The notes under the pieces: generated by a model
Told to the model about the DNA's origin: nothing
Database searches by the model: none
The model's input: the letters and a program-made list of their open reading frames with translations, nothing else
Assembly (NCBI GenBank): GCA_034520745.1
Contig: JAXHNF010000023.1
Location: 248,001 to 312,000 of the forward strand
Direction: 5' to 3'
From: Alkalibacterium sp034520745
Lineage (GTDB): Bacteria > Bacillota > Bacilli > Lactobacillales > Carnobacteriaceae_A
DNA length: 64,000 bases
Part shown: one piece after another, positions 27,530 through 35,722 of the stretch
How positions within the stretch are numbered: the stretch's first letter is position 1
Layout: the number at the start of each line of letters is the position of its first letter
Made by a program: the position numbers and the translations under genes

Positions 27530-27856
27530 ATGACTATCGAAGTGTTTACACAGTTCCGACTGGTTTTTGGACTTATTCTTGCTTTCCTGATTCTGTTTTT
27601 AGTTTTATCGATCCTGCCTAAAGGCCGCGACGCCATTGTCACGTTCTTTTCCGTCCTGGCCGTGTCCATCACCCACGCACTCATTGCGGTCGCCATGATC
27701 GTGACCGAAAACATGTTCCTGGAAGACTTTTCACTCGAAGGCGATTCGATCACCTTCTATATGTTCCTGGCTATTTTGATTCTGGCCATCATCAATCCGA
27801 TCGTCTACAAACTGAGAAACAAACCCAAATCAAGAGGATCATACTCTTTCCGTTAA
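27530..27856 (+). CDS. Small three-helix membrane protein
   Basis: A 108-residue protein starting at ATG 27530, eight bases after AAAGGAG. Three hydrophobic helices (LVFGLILAFLILFLVLSIL; IVTFFSVLAVSITHALIAVAMI; ITFYMFLAILILAIINPIVY) and a basic C-terminus (KLRNKPKSRGSYSFR). It may be the last gene of the ABC operon. The stop codon sits in the middle of a perfect inverted repeat (CATACTCTTT and AAAGAGTATG, 27840-27864). Function unknown. Confidence 0.7.
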   Translation: MTIEVFTQFRLVFGLILAFLILFLVLSILPKGRDAIVTFFSVLAVSITHALIAVAMIVTENMFLEDFSLEGDSITFYMFLAILILAIINPIVYKLRNKPKSRGSYSFR

Positions 27857-27879
27857 AGAGTATGAAGGGATTTTAAAGA

Positions 27880-27918
27880 GCGTCACTCCTGCTTATCGCA
27901 TGAGTGAGGCTTTTTTTT
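27880..27918 (+). terminator. Terminator of the ABC operon
   Basis: GCGTCACTC and GAGTGAGGC pair with one mismatch, followed by eight T. Confidence 0.75.
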
Positions 27919-27980
27919 ATCTCTGAAGACAGGAATCGCCGCTGAAAACTTATATTTAGTCGTGACTCAGTTATATGAGA

Positions 27981-28313
27981 ACTCCGGGCAAATAGAACCA
28001 AAAGTATTAGACCAGACTGGATGAACATTGCAATCTGGGTTTGTAGTATACGGGTGCGTTAGTCGTTACTCCCGGCAAAAAAATAGGCGAGTTAGTATTA
28101 TGGAGCTTCCAGTAATGCTTGCTTAAGGAATAATTCTGGCGGAGTGATGACTATAAGGGCCTTATAATTAAAACTCAGCGTACAGGTCCGGTGGAGTCAA
28201 TATTACAGTCGGTGCATAAGTAAAACCGGGGATTTTTTGAGAGCTGAGCTTATACAATCTGGAGAGTATTGGCTAAACTCAAGGAAAATACGTCAGTGAG
28301 TGACTATTATGTA
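27981..28313. repeat. Degenerate periodic repeats, about 52-base spacing
   Basis: The 480 bases between the ABC operon and the convergent protease gene have no coding potential. A GGyGGAGTnA motif with a following TATTA recurs at 28086, 28138 and 28190, exactly 52 bases apart, and weaker copies fall near 28242 and 28294. ACTCCGGGC at 27981 and ACTCCCGGC at 28068 are inverted relatives. The units are more decayed than in the other arrays. Confidence 0.5.
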
Positions 28314-28401
28314 AGGCTGAATCCTCTCAGGACGTCAATGCAGCTCGGTCAGCAGGGACGACTCATGGCTCTGGATATGATCAAACAGCCTCTCAGTATG
28401 T

Positions 28402-28437
28402 AAAAAGGACTCCCGCTTTTTTGCGGGAGTCCTTTTT
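28402..28437. terminator. Bidirectional terminator before the protease gene end
   Basis: AAAAAGGACTCCCGC and GCGGGAGTCCTTTTT pair perfectly around a T-rich loop; it can act on either strand. Confidence 0.9.
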
Positions 28438-28490
28438 CAGTTAATGAACAGTTGATTCAGTTTTTTTCGTTCAAACAGGTGATTGCTGCA

Positions 28491-30759
28491 TTAGCTTCCT
28501 GATTTACCGCCAAAGAAGTAGAAGCCGCCTGTGACGGACAGAAGGACAACGACGACGCTGCTCAAGACGATGGGCAGCCCCTGAGAGGTTTCAGCGAAAT
28601 AGCTCTCATCATTTTCTGAATCTGATTCCGGCTGTTCAACTTCGCTTTCTTCAGTGGTGTCATCGTTTTCCTCTTCAGGTTGATTCGTTTCAGCCGCTAC
28701 GGCCGATTCCAGTTCTTCAGGATCGAAAACCGCGAGCGTGCCGGTTTCAGCTTTTACCCCGACGACACCGCCTTTGGTATATTTATCGCCCAGAAGTTCC
28801 CAGGATTCCTGGCTTTCGTTCCATTCATACAGATGATCGCCATTGTACTCCGCCTGCGGGGTGAAAAAGCGGTAAATCATGTCTGAAGGAAAATCTTCTA
28901 TTCGGCTGCCGTTTTGTTCAATACCGAATGACAGAATTTTTCCTTTGGTCAGCTCCTCATGAGCATAGTTTGACCTGGCGGATTCGAACGTGATAAAGGC
29001 ATCACCTTCTGAAAGATTTTCCGAAGGGATCAGCCATTCCAGATCGGCACGGGCAACCAGGAGCGTGATGTCTTTCCTCTTCAAGGAAGCGACCTGATCC
29101 TCTGATAAACTGATCCGGTCGATGCTGCCGAGCGATGCGTCGAAAGAGACAGCCAGCACGCCATTTTCGGCAACAGCTTCGATGTCTTCGTCAGCGACCG
29201 TGGCTAAGCCGTTTGTTTCGGAAGGGCGGACCCAGACTGTGCTGCGCTGATCGAGCCGGTTTTGTTGTTCGTCAGTATTATCTTCATCTTCAGAAGGCTC
29301 TTCGTCAGTATTGTCTTCATCTGATTCAGATTTTTCCTCGTCGGCAGGCTCTTCGTCAGTGACCTCTTCATCTGGTTCAGAGTCTTCTGTTTCATCTGTT
29401 CTGTTTTCTGTATTCTCTTCAGGTTCACTGTCGGGCTCTTCTGTATCGGATTCGTTTTCAGTGTTTTCATCCGTTTCTTCTGCAGAGGTGTCAGTGTCTT
29501 CGGTATTTTCAGTGTCGTTTTCAGTCGTTTCATCTTGAGTGTCTTCTTCTTGGTCAGGCTCGGTTTCCGGTTCTTCATCAGGTGCCGGTTGCTGGGAAGG
29601 CTGAGCAGAAAACTGAACGAGACCGTGGCCGTATAAAACATCGTGACCGGGGTCGCCCAGATCGAGTGCCTGATCAGTCAGGCGCTGTCTGATGGCAGCG
29701 GAACTCTCATCAGGGTATTTCTCCATCAGCAGTGCAGCGATGCCCGCAACGTGCGGCGTCGCCTGAGACGTGCCGGACATAGTCGTGTGGGTGCCGTCGA
29801 TACTGTAAACCGAGGATATTCTGCCCCGGACCGGCCAGTTCATTCTCGTTTGCCACCATGGCATCAGTGACACGAGCCTGTCTTTGATTGATGCCTGTGA
29901 CCGCAATGACTTCTTCGTGAGCAGCCGGGTAGTCGATCGAGGTGTTATCACCGGTCATGTTTCCGCTGGCCGCAAAGATCAGCGCGCCCTGACCGTAAGC
30001 GATCTGAATCATGTCATGGATCTCCTGATTCAAATTGGCGTAGCCTGAACTGATGACAATGATGTCACTCTCGTTCTGGATGGCCCAGTTGAGCCCCTGG
30101 AGGAGATTGCCTACACGCGTCTTGTCTCCGTTCGCTTCATGGTAGACTTTCACGCCATACAAATCGGCGTCGGGCGCGATCCCCTGAGCGCGCGTGCCGG
30201 TGTGAGCACCTATTATACCGGCAATATGGGTCCCGTGACCGGAATGGTCGTTTGTCCATTCATCCGGACCGGACTCATCGTCTTCTCCGAAAATGCTGTG
30301 TCCGCCCGCATATGTAATCTCGGGGTGGTTATAAAAGCCCGTATCGAGTACGGCAACGTCGACACCTTGGCCGGTATAGCCTTCATCCCAGGCATCGAAC
30401 GTTCCGATCATCTCCTGGTTCCAGTCCTCATCAGATATCGTGTAAGTGGACTCTGAAGTTTCGACTTCCTGATTATAGGTGATGCGTCTGACGTTTTCCT
30501 GCAGACTGATGTCTTTCACAGCCGAAACAGGCACAGTCATCGTCTGTACCGGCAGAAGATCCATAGTGTTTATATTTTCATAACGCGGATCCAATGTGTC
30601 TTCGTCAGGGACGGTCTCTTCGTAACGGATGATGATATCGATAGTGTTTTCATCAGCCGACATCCCATGAGTGCTGACCTGAAAAGCGGGCAGAAGGATG
30701 GACAGGAGAAAAACACTGGCCATTCCCGCTGCGGCGTTTCTAAGTTGTTTCATTTTCAT
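28491..30759 (-). CDS. Surface-anchored subtilisin-like serine protease (one frameshift)
   Basis: A peptidase S8 protein of about 756 residues once a shift near 29825 is repaired. In order: signal peptide (to about residue 33), short prodomain, catalytic domain with Asp (DVAVLDTGFYNHPEI), His (NDHSGHGTHIAGIIG), oxyanion Asn (ALIFAASGNMTGD) and Ser (TTMSGTSQATPHVAG), then an acidic repeat spacer of about 125 residues made of Glu, Asp, Thr and Ser, a beta-rich domain, a second acidic spacer, and a C-terminal membrane helix (LPIVLSSVVVVLLSVTGGFY) with a short tail. There is no LPxTG. The acidic spacer probably spans the wall. AAGGAG lies nine bases before ATG 30759. Confidence 0.9.
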
Positions 30760-30988
30760 TCGATCCGTCTCCTTTAAGTTACTGTTTCAGATAATTATAT
30801 AAATTTTTAAATCAGTTTACTTGCAACATTAATAATATCTTATCACATACCTGTGTGACAATTAGTGTCAAAACACTTGCCAAACTGTAATAATTGACGA
30901 GAATGTCACATTTTGTTAAAAAAATGAGATATCGTTCAAAAAGTGGTAGAATAGTTGTGACAGTATAGAGAAGGAAGTGCATAGAACG

Positions 30989-31963
30989 ATGTTTAGCCGT
31001 GAACACCTGCTCAGTGAACTGCAGGAGGAATTTCCCCTGGTAAGAGACTGGCTGCAATATATTAAAGACAATAAAGAAGGAACCGCGTGGATCAATGACC
31101 TGCTTATGGATTCCCCGAAAACGTTTGAACAAGGCGTACTGTATTTATCTGAAGGGATCCGTCTGCTTCCGACCCGCCCCGTGCGCCTTTCGGTATTCAG
31201 CCAGATCATCACGCTGGATGCGAACGCCTTTCTTCCGACAACCGATTTGGGTAAACTATGGCTGCATGTTCTGGCAGAGACCCGGCGTGTCCACAGAGAC
31301 GAGCCGATAATAATGCCGGTAACGAAAGCAGAGATCAGCACGCTGCTTAAAGAGTATCATCTGCACAGGGAAGATATCACAGATGCCGTGACGGTGGTCA
31401 ACCTGTTTGCCGAAACGTCTGCGGGTTATCATCCGATGTGGGAAGCCGCGGTCCACAGTCAGAGCGTGATGACCGTTCCGCTACGGGAATGCGTGAAGCT
31501 GAATGCCGTTTACCCTGCACATGAGCAGCCGATCGTCTGGATCATCGATGATGCGGAGGTGTTCAGCCGGCTTGCGGACAGTGTGCCGACTTTGCCGATG
31601 ATCTGTACAAATGAATCCTGGACGCGTACAGCCTGGGAAATGTTCGACAGGCTGACAGCGAACGGCGTGGAACTGCGCTTTGTCGGTGACTTGACCCCGC
31701 TGGGCATTGTACGGGCGGAAGAACTGCTGCTGCGCTACCCGGACCGGGCGCGTACGTGGCAGATGGAAGTCGACACGTATCTGAAGGCTCTGGACGAGTC
31801 GGTCGACTTGACCGAGGGGGACCATCTGCTGCTCGACAAACATCATGTGGATTACCTGGCCTGCTTAAAGGATGAAATGCGCGACCAGGGTCATCCTGGC
31901 CATCTGATCACGGTCATTGATGAACTGATAAACAATCTGAATCATTATTACAGGAAAAAATGA
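30989..31963 (+). CDS. DUF2399 (Toprim-like) domain protein, solitary
   Basis: A 324-residue protein; ATG 30989 is better placed than GTG 30977, which abuts the GGAAG site. The C-terminal half aligns by eye with the DUF2399 domain of TIGR02679-like proteins: IVWIIDDAEVFSRL (about residue 183, the place of the usual ENxxV), LPMICTNESWTRTAWEMFDRL, then ELRFVGDLTPLGIVRAEELL (about 230, the place of GDfDxxG). Two acidic positions of the Toprim site are changed: Glu to Asp in the first motif, Asp to Thr in the second. Relatives act in SMC-linked plasmid-defence operons, but no SMC or other partner gene is nearby. The stop is ten bases before the beta-galactosidase gene, suggesting cotranscription. 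Confidence 0.65.
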   Translation: MFSREHLLSELQEEFPLVRDWLQYIKDNKEGTAWINDLLMDSPKTFEQGVLYLSEGIRLLPTRPVRLSVFSQIITLDANAFLPTTDLGKLWLHVLAETRRVHRDEPIIMPVTKAEISTLLKEYHLHREDITDAVTVVNLFAETSAGYHPMWEAAVHSQSVMTVPLRECVKLNAVYPAHEQPIVWIIDDAEVFSRLADSVPTLPMICTNESWTRTAWEMFDRLTANGVELRFVGDLTPLGIVRAEELLLRYPDRARTWQMEVDTYLKALDESVDLTEGDHLLLDKHHVDYLACLKDEMRDQGHPGHLITVIDELINNLNHYYRKK

Positions 31964-31981
31964 GACGGAAGGATGAGCGAC

Positions 31982-34037
31982 TTGGACAAAAAACGCGTAC
32001 TTGATGAAGGGCGTCTGCTTCACGGCGGGGACTATAATCCCGATCAGTGGCTGGCGTATCCGGAAATACTGAAAGAAGATGTGGTGCTGATGCAAAAGGC
32101 ACACACCAACACGTTTTCGATAGGAATCTTTGCCTGGGCCGCACTGGAACCTGAAGAAGGCGTCTATGCGTTCAAGTGGCTGGACGACGTGATCGACCGG
32201 ATTCACTCGATAGGCGGACGCGTTATTTTAGCAACGCCAAGCGGTGCCCGGCCGGCCTGGATGTCAAAGAACCATCCTGAAGTCCTGCGCGTGGACGCTC
32301 TGCGCAGGAAACAACTGCACGGTGCAAGGCATAATCACTGTTTTTCTTCGCCGTACTACCGCGAAAAAACGCAGGAGATGAATACGCGGCTGGCCGAGCG
32401 TTACGGAGATCATCCGGCCCTTTTGATGTGGCATATCTCCAATGAATTTGGCGGTGACTGCCACTGCGACCTGTGCCAGGCGAACTTCAGAAAGTACTTG
32501 AAAAATAAATACGACAATGATCTGGACCGGCTGAATGCGTCCTGGTGGGGCCCGTTCTGGAGTCACACGATCACGGACTGGGAACAGATCGAATCCCCGT
32601 CACCGATCGGGGAAAACGCCGTCCACGGCATGAATCTGGACTGGCGCCGGTTTGTCACGCATCAGACGATCGATTTTTACAAAAATGAAATCAGACCTTT
32701 AAGAGAACGGACACCGGGGATCCCGATAACGACGAATTTCATGTCGGACAACCCCGAATTCACGCCGTTTACCGGACTGAATTACAATGAATTTGCTAAA
32801 GAAGTGGACGTCGTGAGCTGGGATGCCTATCCGGCCTGGCACAATGACAAGGAAGACACGGCGACTCTGGCGTCAAAGGTCGGCTTTTTAAACGACCACT
32901 TCTACGCCATGAAAAGTCAGCCGTTTCTTTTGATGGAATCGACCCCGAGTGCCGTGAACTGGCATGACGTGAACAAAGCCAAGCGGCCGGGCATGCACTA
33001 CCTGTCTTCGATGCAGATGCTGGCGCACGGGTCTGACAGCGTGCTGTACTTCCAGTGGCGCAAGTCGCGCGGGTCTTCCGAAAAATTTCACGGGGCTGTC
33101 GTCGATCATGACCGGTCTCCTGAAAACCGTGTATTCAAAGAAGTGGCGCGTTTAGGCAAGGCGATGGAAGAGATTTCTGACAAAGTCGTCGGGTATCAGC
33201 GCCAGGCAGACGTCGCGATTTTGTATGACGTTGAAAACGAATGGGCTCTGAACGATGCTCAGGGATTCGGGCTGAAGACGAAGAAATACGGCGAGACCCT
33301 GCAGAAACATTATCAGGCGTTCTGGGACAAGAATATTGCCGTTGACGTGATTTCCAAAGAAACGTCCTTTGAAAACTACGACCTGGTTATCGCACCGATG
33401 CTTTACATGATGTCCGAAGAAACTGCTGAAAAACTGCAGGCGTATGTCGGGCAGGGCGGGACTTTGGTCTCGTCTTATATGTCGGGTTTGGTAAATGAAT
33501 CGGACCTGACGCATCTGGGCGGCTGGCTGGAACCTTTAAAAGAGACCTTCGGCATGGAACCGCTGGAAACTGACACGTATTACCCGACAGATGAAAACTG
33601 GATAGACTACAATGGAAAAAGGTATGGGATCAAAGATTACGCGACCGTGATCGAACCGGTCACGGCAAGCGACCTGGCTGTTTATCAAAGCGATTTTTAC
33701 AAAGGAACACCCGCTGTGACGGTGAATGGTTACCAGGAAGGGGAAGCTTATTACATCGGTGCCCGTTTGACCGACGACTTTTTGGCAGACTTTTATAGTG
33801 GACTGATCTCTGAGCTGGACTTGCAGCCGGCACTTGACTGTCACCCATGAACGCGGCGTGTCGATTCAGGCGAGAGAAGCGAACGGACTGCGGACGGTCT
33901 TTATCATGAATTTCACTGAAGACAAGCAGACGATCGACATCCACGAAGACGTCAGAGATATCCAGACAGATAAAGTGCTGAGTGGCCGTCTGGTCCTGGA
34001 TCCGTATGAAGTGAGGATCGTGGAGAAAAAAGTTTAG
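31982..34037 (+). CDS. Beta-galactosidase, GH42 (one frameshift)
   Basis: Hydrolyses beta-galactosides in the cytoplasm. About 685 residues in three domains. GH42 marks: LHGGDYNPDQW at the start, acid/base Glu in MWHISNEFGGD, the CHCDLC zinc-binding Cys cluster, and the nucleophile Glu in FLLMESTPSAVNW. A shift near 33836 separates the main frame from the C-terminal domain (TVTHERGVSIQAREANGLRTVF to IVEKKV); an extra T in CACTTGACTG explains it. I start at TTG 31982, nine bases after GGAAGG, because ATG 31973 touches that site. No lactose permease gene adjoins; the substrate may be a galacto-oligosaccharide. Confidence 0.92.
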
Positions 34038-34161
34038 ACGATGTTATTGAATAAATGATGTGACTGAAAACGACAGGATTCAAAATAATCGGTTTCATGT
34101 TATAATCGACTGGAAAGAATGCAGCAACCCTTTTTACATACAGGGTGAAAGGAGAAAACGT

Positions 34162-35113
34162 TTGGCTACATTAAACGACGTTGCAAAAAAAGCGAATGTC
34201 TCTAAAATGACTGTTTCACGAGTGATCAATCATCCCGAACAAGTGACGGATGAGTTGAAAGAACTCGTCTATGCGGCCATGAGAGAGCTGAATTACCGGC
34301 CTAATGCAGCAGCTAAAGCTCTGGCGAACAACCGGACGCAGATCATAAAATTACTGATTTTAGAAGAAATGGATACGACCGAACCCTACTACATGTTCCT
34401 GCTGACAGGGATCGCCAATGAACTGGACAAGTATGCCTACAGCCTGCAGCTGCTGACTCATAACAACGTGCAGATCGGTGATTCCGACGGCTTTATCGTC
34501 TGCGGGATGCGCCGGGGCGACGAGGAACTGATCAGAAGTCTCGATAAACCGACTGTTTTGTTTGGACAGAATGACATGGACATCGATTTTGTCGACAGCA
34601 ATAATGAAGAAAGCATGAGCAAAGCGACGGAATACGCGGTTGAAAAAGGTTACGAGACTATTGTCTATATCGGCATCGACGTCGATGAGCCGTTTGCTCA
34701 TTCCAGAGAAAAAGGCTACCGGACAGTGATGGAAAATCACGGCAAGGAAAGCCATGTCTATAAACTGGAAAACCGCTCGCGTTATTCAGCGGCGTTCATC
34801 CGAGAAAATTGGGGCACATTTCCGAAAAACACCCTGTTCCTGTGTGCCTCGGACCGTCTCGGACTCGGTGTGATCCGTGAAATCAAAGAACTGGGTGGAG
34901 ACATCCCGAACGACTACGGTGTCATCGGTCACGACGGGGTTTTCCTTGACCAGATCGCTTACCCGAATCTGACGACCCTCAAGCAGTCGATCTCGGAAAT
35001 GGGCGCAGCCTGTGCGCGGATGGTCCTGAACAAGGTAAAAGAAGAAGGCAAGCCGCAGGGGAACCAGCTGTTTGATACCGAACTGAAAAAGGCGGGACGA
35101 CCCGCTGAAATAA
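34162..35113 (+). CDS. LacI-family regulator, probably of the maltodextrin genes (one frameshift)
   Basis: Starts at TTG 34162 after AAAGGAGA. The helix-turn-helix and hinge are textbook: ATLNDVAKKANVSKMTVSRVINHPEQV, then LNYRPNAAAKALANNRT. The sugar-binding domain is shorter than average in its first lobe; DGFIVCGMRRGDEEL and VIGHDGVFLDQIAYPNLTTLKQSI are standard. The frame as read runs on through the downstream terminator; a one-base shift near 35092 gives ELKKRRDDPLK and TAA at 35113, right before the hairpin. It precedes the neopullulanase/maltose phosphorylase genes. The three TGnTACCGrTAACA palindromes in the locus have the central CG step of LacI-type operators and are its likely targets. 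Confidence 0.85.
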
Positions 35114-35119
35114 TGAGGA

Positions 35120-35165
35120 AACAGACCGCATCTGACCATTGGCACAGTCAGATGCGGTCTGTTTT
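35120..35165 (+). terminator. Terminator after the LacI-type gene
   Basis: Perfect 17-base arms starting AACAGACCGCATCTGAC, a 10-base loop and a T run. Confidence 0.9.
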
Positions 35166-35183
35166 TGTCTGATTTGGGTGCTG

Positions 35184-35481
35184 TTCGGCAGTTAGAAGCA
35201 GAAACGGTGGCCCAAACGACCGAAGACTGACGTGTTCGGTCGTTTGGGATTGAGCGCGCACGGTAGTTACCGAAATCCGGTGCTGTTCGGTAACTACGAC
35301 GCCGAAATGGCCGGGCTAATGACCGAAGAAGGCCTTCTTCGGTCATTAGCAGAGGAGAGCACAAACGAACTTACCGAACAGGGGGCAAATTCGACAAGTA
35401 GGAGAAACGTGACTTGCGCTACCTGCCGAACCCGGTCATCTTCAGCAGGTAGCGGGTCTTTCGGAAAAGCTAGTGACCGAA
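35184..35481. repeat. Array of five hairpins plus two half units, about 51-base period, CCGAA type
   Basis: Hairpins are centred at about 35230, 35280, 35332, 35384 and 35435. All have CCGAA and TTCGG next to the loop, but the outer arms differ and stay complementary: CCCAAACGACCGAA (35211), GTAGTTACCGAA (35263), GCTAATGACCGAA inside a perfect 36-base palindrome (35315-35350), ACTTACCGAA (35369, two mismatches) and CGCTACCTGCCGAA (35417, one mismatch). A right half unit (TTCGGCAGTTAG, 35184) precedes and a left half unit (CTAGTGACCGAA, 35470) follows. No coding potential. A small perfect hairpin, GAAACGAGC, lies at 35520-35541. Confidence 0.85.
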
Positions 35482-35555
35482 TGGGACTCTGATGAAGGGC
35501 AGAGGATCGAATAAGGATGGAAACGAGCCGATGCTCGTTTCTGCCTGTTGATTTC

Positions 35556-35569
35556 TGTTACCGATAACA
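35556..35569. promoter_or_regulatory. LacI-type operator upstream of the neopullulanase promoter
   Basis: TGTTACCGATAACA is a near-perfect palindrome with a central CG, 12 bases upstream of the -35 box. The same site at the same distance precedes malE (42671) and the 56-kb alpha-glucosidase gene (55958). Confidence 0.7.
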
Positions 35570-35581
35570 CCTAAAAGTATC

Positions 35582-35609
35582 TTGTATAATTCTGATACAA
35601 TGCTAGAAT
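35582..35609 (+). promoter_or_regulatory. Promoter of the neopullulanase/maltose phosphorylase operon
   Basis: TTGTAT (35582-35587) and TAGAAT (35604-35609), 16-base spacer. A second -10-like TACAAT at 35596 is closer. Confidence 0.5.
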
Positions 35610-35614
35610 TTAAC

Positions 35615-35628
35615 TGGAACCGCTTTAG
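35615..35628. promoter_or_regulatory. Possible CcpA site (cre)
   Basis: TGGAACCGCTTTAG matches the first ten positions of the cre consensus TGnAAnCGnTnnCA but not the final CA. It lies just downstream of the promoter, where carbon catabolite repression acts. Confidence 0.3.
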
Positions 35629-35722
35629 CCTGGCGATTATACTATTCGAGTTATATACGGTAAAATAAAAGAGTAGATACTTGATAACTAAAAATACTTT
35701 TTAAATGAAGAAGGGGAAAATT

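Noticed and set aside
35232..35492. 86-residue ORF over the CCGAA array
   Set aside because: Its frame crosses four hairpins and has no protein-like composition; the DNA palindromes explain the sequence.
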